NCBI GenBank assembly: GCA_030549495.1
Contig: JAUIRK010000463.1
Span: 247,001-311,000, forward strand
Origin: Nectonema munidae
Lineage: Eukaryota; Nematomorpha; Nectonematoida; Nectonematidae
Direction of reading: 5' to 3'
Length of the DNA stretch: 64,000 nt
The position numbers and the translations under genes were made by a program. How positions within the stretch are numbered: the stretch's first letter is position 1; each line of letters starts with the position of its first letter. The notes beneath the pieces are model-generated. The model ran no database searches and was not told the origin of the DNA. It worked only from the letters and a program-made list of their open reading frames with translations. This document shows, piece after piece, positions 11,801 to 22,138 of this stretch.

Positions 11801-13430
11801 ATCTTTCGAATTATGAAAGAAATTTTTCCTTTAGATTAAATAACAAACTCAAAAAAATAGATATATATACATTTTCCTATAACATATAAGATGGCCTTCT
11901 TTTTCATCAAATTTTTCAAAATCAATTTTAATTCAAATTAACATTTAATAAGACAATAGGAACAGTAGAGTGTCAGAAAATTAAGAGATAAGGTCTTTTT
12001 TGACATTCTCCATTGTGGGCATACATATAGAATAGAAGATTGTGTCTTATCAAAGAATCAAAATGGAATTTTTCATTCTTTTATCTCAATAAAATTGTGT
12101 ATCATAGCAAATATTCCATATATTTTTTGTGTCAAAATGAAAAAGTATTTCAATAGGCATTTTTATGCTTGCATTATTGAATATGACTGGGATGAAAATA
12201 ATAATAAAAAGCAGTATAAGTTTTTCTAAGAGAAAATTCTAAATATTGGGATGAAAAAGTCGTTGCTTTTAAATGACAAATTCGATAGAATAAAAGAGAT
12301 GGCTTTCGTGGCAACTATAGTCAAGATCAAAATCAAAAATGTAATTAAAAATTTTTTTTTAATAAAGTTTACAATTCATTACGCATTTTTTTATTTTTAG
12401 ACTATAAAATTGGCATTTATATTATAAATTTGCCAATTTTACTCAAAGAAAAGATAAAGGCATATTAATTTCTTCAAACGAAATCAAACAAATTCAAAAT
12501 TTTTGCACGACTTTTTATTTTTTATTATATTAGTTTACTCAAATTTTTTGAATTAATTAATATTTTACAATTTTTTTCTTTTATGTTACCTCTCCCAATA
12601 TTTGGATAATGTGTTAATGTGATAGAGAACTTAAAAATGATTAGCCAAATGTTTGTCCCATTGAAACAACAATTACTGCTAAAATAGTAAATTTACTACG
12701 ATTCAATGGTATTTTAATTATCAAGGATAGTAAAGTTATGCATTGTTAGAGTAAGCATGTAAAGTAATAACTGTAACCACTTTTTGTTTTCAGTGAATGT
12801 TTACACTGTTTAATCTTACTTTCAAATGTTTATATAGTGTATTTATTTTTACGGGCGACACTCTATAACTTTGGTTCTTTCTCCAAAATAATTTAAAACA
12901 GTAGTGCCAAAATAAAGTTTCATTTTTCAAGTATTTATTGTGAATTACATTGTTTAAATATGTAAAAATCAAATTCTTTATAATACTGACACAGCCTTGA
13001 ATGATTCAAACAATAAAATTCTTCAATTAGGTCCTACAAAATTTTACAGTACAAGATACAACTATTAGTAAGGTTTTTAACTTTAAAACAATTTTATATG
13101 TGGTATTAACACATTTGATTCATTTGTCAATTTTAACTGACGCAGAAGGTTCTTCATTTGAAGGCCTTTTATATCAAATTACTTAATCGCGTCTTATTTT
13201 TGTGGGATGAAATGGGTTAAAATTTGTGCTGCTGCAGTCAGTGGTAAATTACAGAATTACTTAAAACTTACAAAGGCAGAATATGATTTAAAAAAGAAGT
13301 AGGAGGAGTAAAATTAAGTTTAAAAAAAGAGGAAATACTATAAAATTAATGGTCTCATATACAATTGAATAAGAAACAATGAGCGACACACGTATATGAG
13401 ATAATATACATGAAAAGGAGTAACATAATA
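11801..13430. other. AT-rich DNA without recognisable gene
   Basis: Short open frames only (longest about 60 codons at 12790-12972, minus), none resembling a known protein. Confidence 0.5.
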
Positions 13431-13432
13431 AA

Positions 13433-13480
13433 TACCTTCACAAGACGAAGTGTGGACTTTTTGTCCACCTTAATTTTTGA
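13433..13480 (+). repeat. hairpin-bearing GC-richer site, possible piggyBac-type end
   Basis: GTGGACTTTTTGTCCAC, a perfect 6-bp stem with a 5-base loop, follows CCTTCACAAGACGAAGT. The arrangement parallels the TTAA-CCCT-hairpin end at 10505, but TTAA is missing here (AATA), so the assignment is tentative. Confidence 0.25.
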
Positions 13481-14000
13481 GCGCTTTTTACTCCACTCTA
13501 TAAAAAGTTCTAATATAAGGTTTTCATATGAAAATTTTAATTGAATATTTAACTATATTTTCTGAAAAAAAAATATATTATTGCTACTTTCAAACAAAAT
13601 GTAATCAATATATGATACCACCCCGAATTATGTGGTAATGGGACAAAATTTTGAATTATTTATAATCATTAAAAAAACATTTTAATTTTTATACTTTTTT
13701 TTTTAATTGATTATCACATAACAATTTGGTATTGATTTATCATATAGGACATTTTGGAACATAGACGAGTCTAGTGAACATATTCATATTGTCAAACTGT
13801 CGACAAAACCTTTGTACAAGACAGTGCGTGGCTCCATCTTCAAAGCTATAATTATTGCTATCTGGATTATGTTAAACTACTCTTTTTCCAAAGCCGTACC
13901 GATAAAAGCAGAAACTTAAATCCCTGAAAGTTTATTGAAAATCACTTTTGAGCATGATAATAATTTTAGCAATGTCAGCATTTTATTTTTTAGTGAATTT
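13481..14000. other. AT-rich DNA, no gene seen
   Basis: Nothing recognisable on either strand. Confidence 0.5.
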
Positions 14001-14004
14001 TACA

Positions 14005-14125
14005 TGATTATACAACTAAATAGCTAGTCCCAAAATAGCTTGACCAAAACAGCTATTTCGAAAATAGCTAGTTTACCAAAATAGTTAATTTGGGACTAGC
14101 TGTTTAGTCATATAATCGCCTGTTT
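14005..14125. mobile_element. near-palindromic MITE-like relic
   Basis: The first about 35 bases, containing AGCTAGTCCCAAA, recur inverted at the right end (TTTGGGACTAGCT, 14086-14098), with matching outer bases GATTATA and TATAATC. The middle repeats AGCTATTTT and AAAATAGCT. A related stretch with the same AGCTATTTT/CTAGC words recurs at 14480-14550. Best read as a very short inverted-repeat element. Confidence 0.45.
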
Positions 14126-14562
14126 CGACTAGGAAAAATTAGGTTTGGGAGAACACAATTATAATTTGTTTTTTACAATAAAAAACATTATATTTTTATT
14201 AATTTGTTTTTACAACAGAAATATTCCTATTCATTATAAAAATAATGGGAAACTGTTCTTTTGAGAGGATTTCTATTTCTAGGTTTAAAAAAGTAGTAAA
14301 ACTGATATACTTTATTTAAAATTTATATAACATTAAAAAGGAGGTCGTATGTACTGACATCAACGTCAAAGCTTTTATACAGAAAGTTGAAAAAATTTAT
14401 ACAATCCATTTAAAATTCATGAAGCAAGGTTTTGTTATTTGAATATTACAAGAATAATGGAAAATTGGTGTTTTGGTACACTATTTTAAAACCAGCTATT
14501 TTTGAACTAGCTATTTTGGTATACTAGCATTTATGGAACTAGCCATAATTTTTGTCAGGTTT

Positions 14563-15153
14563 GACTGAATTTTATAAAAAAAAAAAGGAATATCACCAGT
14601 AAACACAGTGTACTTGAAAATCGGTATATATGTGTAAAAAACTTTATATAATTATTTGGATAAAATGTTTATTTTTGAGATAAATTAATTTTTTCCCAGG
14701 TTTGATTGATTTTCATAAAAAAATATCACCATTCAGCATGCTTGAAAATGGGTATGTGTGTAAAAAACAATTACTTAGATAAAACGTTTGTTTTTGAAAT
14801 GAGCTGCCATATATAAATCAATTTTTTGATAGGTTTGATTGATTTTCATAAAAAATGACCACTGAATTAGCATACTTGAAAATGGCTATATACGTGTAAA
14901 AAACTTTATATAATTATTTCAATAAAAAGTTCTTTTTTGAGATGAGATGTTAAATATAAATCAATTTTCTGACAGATTTGATTGATTTTGATATAAAAAA
15001 TGGATATCACCACTGAATTCAGCGTAGTTGAAATATATATGTAACATTAAAAATATTTATAAAAACCTATTAATATCTGAGAAAAATAGGGGTGGGGGCA
15101 CTTTATGACCTTTCAGCACTTGAGCGGACAAATTTTACCCAGCACTAATGGGG
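14563..15153 (-). mobile_element. truncated copy of the satellite-carrying piggyBac-type element
   Basis: Read on the minus strand this begins CCCCATTAGTGCTGGG at 15153 and runs through AAATTTGTCCGCTCAAGTGC into about four diverged units of about 140 bases. The units share words such as TTGATTGATTTTCATAAAAAA and CACTGAATTCAGC with the array at 43205-44060. The outer flank TTGA (15154-15157) is a one-base variant of the TTAA expected for piggyBac. The copy stops at about 14563, so it lacks the other terminus. Confidence 0.7.
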
Positions 15154-15157
15154 TTGA

Positions 15158-16389
15158 TACCATTTTTACGAAAGTTAAACTACATAAAGAATAGTCCTTT
15201 AAAAGCCTGATTGTTTGCAAAGTTGTGTGATGATATGGGAGCTAATCATACCTCACGTATGTACTATTGTGAAGTGTGCTAGCTATCTCGCGAAAAAGTC
15301 ATTCAAAGGATGTTTGATCTCAAAGAAGAAATTGCAACATTTCATGACGAAAATCATAATGAAGAAGTAAGTTTGTTTCAAAATGACAATTTTATTGTTA
15401 AACTGGTCTATTTGGTTGAGATTTTTGAAAAACTAGGTGTTTTGAATAAATCAATGCAAGGAACACAAATGCATTAACTCGTTCAGATAGACAAATTGAA
15501 AGCATTCATAAAAAATTGGAGCTATGGAAAATAAGTTTACAGAAAAATCAATTTGACGTTTCCACGTTTGAGCAATTTCTGTTCGACTGTTAGCATTTAA
15601 GAAAACAAAAATCTATATATTGAACACTTCGTTGGTTTGTTCTTGCATTTTTTGAATTATTTCAAAGATCTTGATTTGAAAAAGTTCACATAGGTAGAGA
15701 TCCATTTGTGGATGAAATAAATGATGAATTTGGTATGACAATTTTTGAAAAGGAAAAGCTAATTGAATTATTTTGTGATACTTCATTGAAACATAAATTT
15801 CAGAGTGAATCCCCTGTTAGATTTTGCTTGAGTCAAAGTGAAGAATATAATGATTTATCAAACAAAGCAATTCAAGTATTGTTGCCATTTGTAACATCAT
15901 ATTATCGGAAAGTGGATTTTCTGCATTAGCTGCAATGAAATCTAAATACTGAGCGCGTTTAGCAGTAGAAAAAGAGCTACGAGTAGCGCTGTCTTCAATG
16001 ACGCCTAGACCCAATAAACTTTGTGGCAATAAACAAGTACATTCATCTCATTAAAATCAAATTTTCAAAAAAAATAAATGTTAGCATCCTGTCAATTAAG
16101 TTTTATTTTTCTTTATTTTTTTTAATATATTTTTTTTTATTTTTAAAAATTTTTCATCATTTTTTCTTATTCATACAAAAAGAGAAGTAAAATAAAACTA
16201 TGAGTTCGTATAAACCCAAAAATAAAGCATGTAGGAAAAATAGAAAAACTAATTATAATATCAGATTAAAAATAATTTAAAATAGTATTTGATTGTCATG
16301 AAAGAAAAGGAGTCTATAAAAAATTAAGAAGTATAGGGGAGACACCAAAATTCAAGTTTGCCTAATAACATAAAGTTTGGAAACCGCTG
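15158..16389 (+). pseudogene. ZBED5/FAM200-like hAT transposase remnant
   Basis: Fragments in shifting frames match the C-terminal half of the Charlie-type hAT transposases that gave rise to ZBED5 and FAM200. They include DDMGANHTS near 15230, KVIQRMFDLKEEIATF near 15295-15345 and KSMQGTQMH near 15450. A 73-codon open stretch at 15708-15929 has LIELFCDTSLKHKF and a degenerate hAT dimerisation region, which continues out of frame to about 16050. A hAT-like right terminus (CAGCGGTTTCCAAAC read on the minus strand) ends at 16389. The gene is broken by several stops and frame changes, and its 5' part is lost at the junction with the piggyBac-type fragment on its left. Confidence 0.75.
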
Positions 16390-17085
16390 GGTTGCACATA
16401 ATATTTCTAGTGAGATCAATATTTTTCGTCAATTGTGTAGAATGCTGATCAAATTTCACGAATTCGTTGAACAAGTACGCTTCATACAGTTGTGTTTGAA
16501 GCAGAGCAAGGGTGTATGGGGAATTAATAAAAAATGAGTAGTGCTAAATTTCCCCACTAGTTTATTTATCTATCTATGAAGGCCAGATATGGACAAACCC
16601 CAGCCCGAGGGCGAAATTGCACTTGTGAGAATTTTTAATAGGGCCGACACATGATATACTCGTATGGAAAAAATGGGAAACATTTTCACTTATTATATTG
16701 TAAAATCCTATAATTGGAAAAAATCAATCATTTCTCTATAAAAACAAGTAGGACTTGACCACACTTAACTTCAAGGGCGCAACCAGATATTTGTGACCAT
16801 CCAGCTTTGCAGATCACTGAATCAAAGGAGGAACAGTGCATTATTTTAGTAAACCTACATTTGAATAAAAAAATTACAAACACTTTCTTTTAGATATGCA
16901 TTGAAGATATTTAAGACTTAAAATAAATTGGATAAGGACTAAATGGCCGAAAGTTTTAATATATAAAAAAAAATATTAAAGGATTTTAGGAATTTCTGCG
17001 ATTTACATATCTTTTTCCACTGACCACTATTTTGAGACATATGAACTCTAGACAACTTTACTCACATCTAATCTTAACCATACTG
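16390..17085. other. intergenic DNA between hAT relic and MSH2
   Basis: A GC-richer patch at 16575-16660 and a GGGCGCAACCAGATA word near 16778 (also seen near 6955) hint at repeat debris; no gene. Confidence 0.45.
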
Positions 17086-17091
17086 TTTATT
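17086..17091 (-). terminator. polyadenylation signal of MSH2
   Basis: AATAAA on the minus strand, about 88 bases past the MSH2 stop codon. It is the first canonical signal after the gene. Confidence 0.5.
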
Positions 17092-17178
17092 ACCAGTTTT
17101 TTAATAGAGTAATTTCATACATGGAAAAATAAGAAAAACTCATTTGCTTTATCGAGAAATATAAGCAAAAACACATTA

Positions 17179-19983
17179 TTAATGAAGTGGTAAAATTTGT
17201 TGCAAAATAGGATTTTTATCCTGAAGTAGACTCTTTTTCAAATCTTCTATGAGATCAAGTGCTTCCTTCTCTTCGTAATCACTATTATGAGCGATTGCAT
17301 TAACGCTTTCCAAAAAAGCATTAATTTTTCCATTTGCATCTTCCTTCACATCCAACTCGACTTGATTCCCATACTCCAATTCAACTAACTTCGCTTTCGC
17401 AGTTTCAATCACTTCACTTGGAAATGATTTCAAGGATGCTGCCAATTGAACACCAAAGCTTCGCTCACACGCCCCCATTCGCACTTTATATAGCATTGTC
17501 ACGTGATCCGAGGTTGGATCTGATTCCTGACCTGAAGAAACAATGTGAAAAGAAACATGCAAATTGTGAATGCATGAAACCTGTGAAGATAGAGCCGTTA
17601 CTTGATGAAAGTGTGTTGAAAATAGGCAAAAGGCCTGCTTCTCAGTGGCGATGTGATGGGCAATAGCCCATGCTAGCGCCATCCCATCGTGCGTAGAAGT
17701 TCCACGCCCAAGTTCATCAATGAGAAGAAGGGAATTTGGAGATGAGGAGGAAATAATGGCCGACATTTCGAGCATCTCACTCATGAACGTTGAAACGCCG
17801 TCACTTTGAGAGTCGCTGGAGCCGATTCGACATAGAATTGCATCGAGGAGAGTGATTTCAGCAAAGGACGCCGGAACAAAGCAGCCGATATGCGCTAACA
17901 GTGTGCAGATGCCTGTACTGCGAATGTAGGTTGACTTGCCGCCCATATTAGGACCAGTGATGATATAGAAAGTCTTATCCTCACTTTTTTTAAGTAGGGT
18001 GTTATTGGGAATATAAACTTTGTTATTTTGCAATTCTATACACGGGTGCCTAACATCACGCAAATCTAGCACACCACTATTCTTTGATCTTAGAATGGGT
18101 CTTGTGTATGGAATAGGCGCAGAAATAGATGCGATTGAAAAAGACACCAAAACATCTAGAAGAGAAACAATATCGTCAAGTCTAAGAAAAGGATCAACGT
18201 AGCCGTATGAAACATCGCAAATTCCTTCAACCAACTCCTTTTGCTGCGACTCGTATCTCTTTTTCAATTCCAAATACTCATCACATTTGGAGAGCAATGC
18301 TTCATTCTGAAACTTGATACCAGACTTGCTAGTATCAATGACGATGAACGAAGATTCATGCTTTCTGAAAACTTTTTCTTCCTTAAGAGTGATTCTAAAA
18401 TAAAAACCATAATTTGCTGACTTTTCTAGTTTTATTGTCTTATTTGATTCAAGATTCAATAATTTTGCAACACTTGTAAAAATAGTTGAATTGACTTCTT
18501 CCTCTATTTCTTTCATCGAAAAATCTAACTGAGAAAGTTCTTCTTGGAAATCCGGACTTATCATAAACTCATTTTCACTTTCAACTTTATTCAAGTCAAT
18601 TGTACTTTCAACTAATTCGACAAACTTCTCAAAATCAACGTTTAATTTGTGAAGCGGTTCTATTAAGACTTTTTCTAAAGACTTCAATGAGTCATTCCTG
18701 TCCATATTTATTTCTCCTAGTAGGAATATAATTTTGGGAAGAATTTTGATAAACTTGTATAATTTAAAAACGTCAATTAAATTAGCCGCATTTTTAGAGA
18801 ATTTCTTAATAATTCGTTGTATATCCGGAAAAAAACGTAGAATGTTTTCATGAAGAGTTTTCCTTACATTGTTATTCACTATTAAGCACTCTACGATATC
18901 TAGACGCTCATTTAACTTTTCAAAGGAGGATAGTGGTTGCTTGAGCCAAGTAGCTAACAACCTTTGACCTTGAATTGTTTTACATTTATTAAGAACAGAG
19001 TATAAACTATCATTCTTTAATTGTTTAGTAGGATCTGAAAAGAGGTTCAAAGCTTCAAAAGCAGCATAATCAAGTCGTACATAATGATCGATAGAAATTG
19101 TTTCCAAATCAAAATGTGTCAACTTTTTATCATTACTTTCGTTGCTTGAATCCATGTCACTCGAAAAATCAGAAGAAAAGAGATAAGAAAAAAGAGAATT
19201 CGCAGAGAGGAGGGAATTTTTGTAGCACGCATCCATTGAAATTGATTTCAACAAGTTCAAAGAATCATTGCGAATAAAATTGTCCAGTTTCAAGCTTTTT
19301 GAATCTTTTTTAATAGTAAATTCTGTGCACAGAATATTCAAACGATTTAAAAGTTGTCTCAAACCACTTTCCCACTTACTTTTGCTAACTATGCACTCCT
19401 TTGCAGATATCTGAGTTAGTATCGTTGCCGTATTGGCAAAACTCTGACAATCATCATTAAACAATGAACAAATTTGTATTTTTCCAGAAGCAAGGTCTGC
19501 ACACGCTAAGCCAATTTGAATCTCCGTGCTAGAGATAGGTGAGATAGAAATAGAAGAGATGATGGAGTGAGATAGAAAACTTTTCTGTATTCCCTGCTCT
19601 TCTTTAAAAACGATTTCTTCCAGAGATGACAGATTTCCAGGAGACGCGCTATCACTCAAAATCCAGTCATTGCAGGAACTTGACTGTACAGTGCTTCCAG
19701 GCTTATTATTCTCTGACTTAAAAATTTGTACACGGTATTTATGCTTAAGAAGTAAATCACGAACAAAAGATTCAAAGTTTGAAGAATTAAAAATGACATA
19801 TCTTTTCTTTTGACCAGATTTTCCTTCTACCACTTTCAAAACATTCGAAACATTAAAAAAGTTTTCAACAGCAAAATCTGCATCCTCTTCTACAATTACG
19901 AAAAAATCATTGAAGTCAAAAAAGCGAATTGTATTGCTCTTTTTGGCAGAAAGAGCATCGACAGCTGTGAAAAATTCTGTCAT
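17179..19983 (-). CDS. MSH2: DNA mismatch repair protein MSH2 (MutS homologue)
   Basis: A 934-residue MutS homologue. MSH2 pairs with MSH6 or MSH3 to bind mismatches and small loops in nuclear DNA and signals repair through ATP-driven clamp sliding. The start is taken as the ATG at 19983; the frame stays open upstream for 17 codons but only from a TTG. The N-terminal domain keeps IRFFDFNDFF and NFESFVRDLLL. A Ser/Asp-rich insert lies near residues 265-285. The core has LNKCKTIQGQRLLATWLKQP. The ATPase has Walker A GPNMGGKS at about 677-684, Walker B LLLIDE ending at about 757, then LGRGTSTHDG and a STHFH switch. No residue expected for ATPase function is seen to be missing. The length matches human MSH2 (934) although that gene has 16 exons; here no intron is visible. 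LHVS and VRMGACERSFGVQLAA near the C-terminus favour MSH2 over MSH3, MSH6 or bacterial MutS. Confidence 0.97.
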   Translation of the reverse strand: MTEFFTAVDALSAKKSNTIRFFDFNDFFVIVEEDADFAVENFFNVSNVLKVVEGKSGQKKRYVIFNSSNFESFVRDLLLKHKYRVQIFKSENNKPGSTVQSSSCNDWILSDSASPGNLSSLEEIVFKEEQGIQKSFLSHSIISSISISPISSTEIQIGLACADLASGKIQICSLFNDDCQSFANTATILTQISAKECIVSKSKWESGLRQLLNRLNILCTEFTIKKDSKSLKLDNFIRNDSLNLLKSISMDACYKNSLLSANSLFSYLFSSDFSSDMDSSNESNDKKLTHFDLETISIDHYVRLDYAAFEALNLFSDPTKQLKNDSLYSVLNKCKTIQGQRLLATWLKQPLSSFEKLNERLDIVECLIVNNNVRKTLHENILRFFPDIQRIIKKFSKNAANLIDVFKLYKFIKILPKIIFLLGEINMDRNDSLKSLEKVLIEPLHKLNVDFEKFVELVESTIDLNKVESENEFMISPDFQEELSQLDFSMKEIEEEVNSTIFTSVAKLLNLESNKTIKLEKSANYGFYFRITLKEEKVFRKHESSFIVIDTSKSGIKFQNEALLSKCDEYLELKKRYESQQKELVEGICDVSYGYVDPFLRLDDIVSLLDVLVSFSIASISAPIPYTRPILRSKNSGVLDLRDVRHPCIELQNNKVYIPNNTLLKKSEDKTFYIITGPNMGGKSTYIRSTGICTLLAHIGCFVPASFAEITLLDAILCRIGSSDSQSDGVSTFMSEMLEMSAIISSSSPNSLLLIDELGRGTSTHDGMALAWAIAHHIATEKQAFCLFSTHFHQVTALSSQVSCIHNLHVSFHIVSSGQESDPTSDHVTMLYKVRMGACERSFGVQLAASLKSFPSEVIETAKAKLVELEYGNQVELDVKEDANGKINAFLESVNAIAHNSDYEEKEALDLIEDLKKSLLQDKNPILQQILPLH

Positions 19984-20361
19984 TAATTTTTTAAGCGTTA
20001 TCTTCTTTATACTAAAAACTTGAAGAAGGTACAATAATTTGAATTAAAATACCAAAATCTACAAAAAATAAAACAATAGATATAATTAATAGTGGGAAGG
20101 CAAGATTTATATTGCTTTTTGAGGAAATAAAAAAAAATTAATTAACCCAAATACAACCAACGTCACCTATAGGTGACATCTTTTAAATAAAATCGTCTGC
20201 GTTTATCAATGCCTTTTAATACAAATCTTCTGCTTTACATTAGATATCGTCTGATTATACTGAACGTAAAATGGTTAAGGAGGGGCAGTCCTAAACTTTT
20301 TTAGAGGTACAAAATAGCCCGATGTATATTCACCATTTTTATCGCTAACATACTTACAGGG
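19984..20361. other. MSH2 upstream region
   Basis: Contains the presumed MSH2 5' untranslated region and promoter. A TTTTTAG about 30 bases before the ATG could be a splice acceptor for a non-coding or very short first exon. No strong promoter motif is visible. Confidence 0.35.
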
Positions 20362-20603
20362 CAGGGGCGCACATCCTCAAAATTATAGGGGGCGAATTTT
20401 TTTTTGTTGTTGCAATTTTCAAAATTACTGGTCTGGAAATACCACGAGAGACCAAATATTCAAGCAATCGTTTAAAATAGAGTGTATTCAGCGAATACCT
20501 AAATTTATAAGACTACTTTATATTTTTTTACAAAATTGGTGAAATTTAAATACTATACTTCCAGCGAAAATAGTTTAATTAAATGTGCATATCGCATATA
20601 CAC
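20362..20603 (+). repeat. interspersed repeat, CAGGGGC-headed (copy A)
   Basis: About 240 bases closely match 52884-53123: same order of CAGGGGCGCACATCC, TGGTCTGGAAATACCAC, AGACCAAATATTCAAGCAAT and GCATATCG. The CAGGGGC head suggests a hAT-type non-autonomous element. No inverted right end was recognised; a similar CAAAATTGTTGGGGGG word near 20620 is in direct orientation. Confidence 0.75.
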
Positions 20604-21567
20604 TAGTAAAAAAATCCAAAATTGTTGGGGGGGGAAGAGGTGAATAGGGCTTTCATTTGAAAATGAAGTAGCTATCAGGCACATTACAGGAATTGATGAA
20701 AGGATATTTGATTGATAGAGAAAACAAATGAAAACAAATAACTGAAGGTTGGAGAGTTTGATATGAGTGAATGTAGTCTGAAGAAAAAGAGTCTACTAGT
20801 ATATGAAAAAAATGTGATTGATTCAGGGGGCACTTTGAAATTATTGGCTTTCAATAAATTTAATTACTTTCAAGCGTCTTCCAAAAAAGACAACAAATTT
20901 TTCTGAATTCCTACTCCTCTCTTGTCTATTCTATTTCATTCTTAATTAAGCTTAATGTAAACTTTAACCCCCGCCATATTAAGCTTAAAGTCAACAATGA
21001 ATGATGACTTATATATAGTACCTTTTTTCTCACTTCAAATAGATGCGCACCATCTCCAAATTATGTGTAGAAAAGGGGTAAAAAATACCAATTAACAATA
21101 AAAAAATTGGAAATTTTATTGAATGAAAAAAATCATTCATTAATTTTAAGTTGTTCCTTCTTCCTAAAAAATGAAGAAATGTAAAACAGAACTAAAGTTA
21201 GAAAACTTGATATTAGGATTTTTTCATTCCATTTAGTGTATAAGAATAAGTGTAAGTTAGTTAGACTCTCAAAAAAAGGTATAAAATAAAGATAAAATTG
21301 TGCAAACAAAAATCAAACAATAAATTAGGATTGCATTACTTCATTTTTCTCAGCATCATTCAAAAATAGTTTAAAAGCTAAATTGTGGCAAGCTACAAAA
21401 AGTAAAATAACTTTTAACATTTTGCAATGATTTGCCTTTTATAATAACTTTTAAGGAAAAAAAGTCTATCAGAAAAAGTTATAAAGCTTTCTGCTTTAAC
21501 AAAAACTAAAAATTTTTATAGCATAACTTAAGTTTTTTGAAAACTAATTTGACGTATCCCATACAGC
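20604..21567. other. intergenic, no gene seen
   Basis: Moderately AT-rich; nothing recognisable. Confidence 0.45.
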
Positions 21568-22105
21568 CAGTGGTGGGATTCAAATTTTTCTCCAGCCGGT
21601 TCTATTACAAAATTGTAAATTTTCCAACATTCGAACTAATATGTAAGTTTGAAAAAATGTTATATAATAAAAGAGTATGTGATTTGAGGCTTTTGCAGAC
21701 CACTGTGAACGGAAGGAAAATAAGGAAATAATTACCTAAACCAATTTTAAATAAAAAGGGTTGACGAAAACCTTCATATAATAATAGAGTCATTATAGTT
21801 GTATTAATATGAAAACGTGAAGATGTGTGTTTATGTAATTCTGAATACACATGCTAAAATACATTTTTAGGTTGTCATTGATTTCATATAAATTAATGTA
21901 TATTGTTGCTTGTAGATTTCATGATTCAGTATATTCTGAAGGAAAAAGTAAAAATATATAATATACTTTATTATATATTTATTATTCTGCAAATTACGAT
22001 ATTATATGAAAAAAATCTCTATCAAATAAGGAAAATCAAAGCACACAATAAAATATTATAGATTTATTTTAAAATATTTAGTTTAAATATTTGCAAAAGG
22101 GGTGG

Positions 22106-22138
<33 letters not shown>

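Noticed and set aside
17334-17666. Open frame of 110 codons on the plus strand opposite the MSH2 C-terminal coding region
   Set aside because: It lies fully antisense to conserved MSH2 ATPase sequence and has no recognisable motif; a shadow of MSH2 codons.
19984-20034. Extension of MSH2 by 17 codons upstream
   Set aside because: The frame is open, but the upstream start would be TTG; the ATG at 19983 aligns with the N-terminus of the family well enough.
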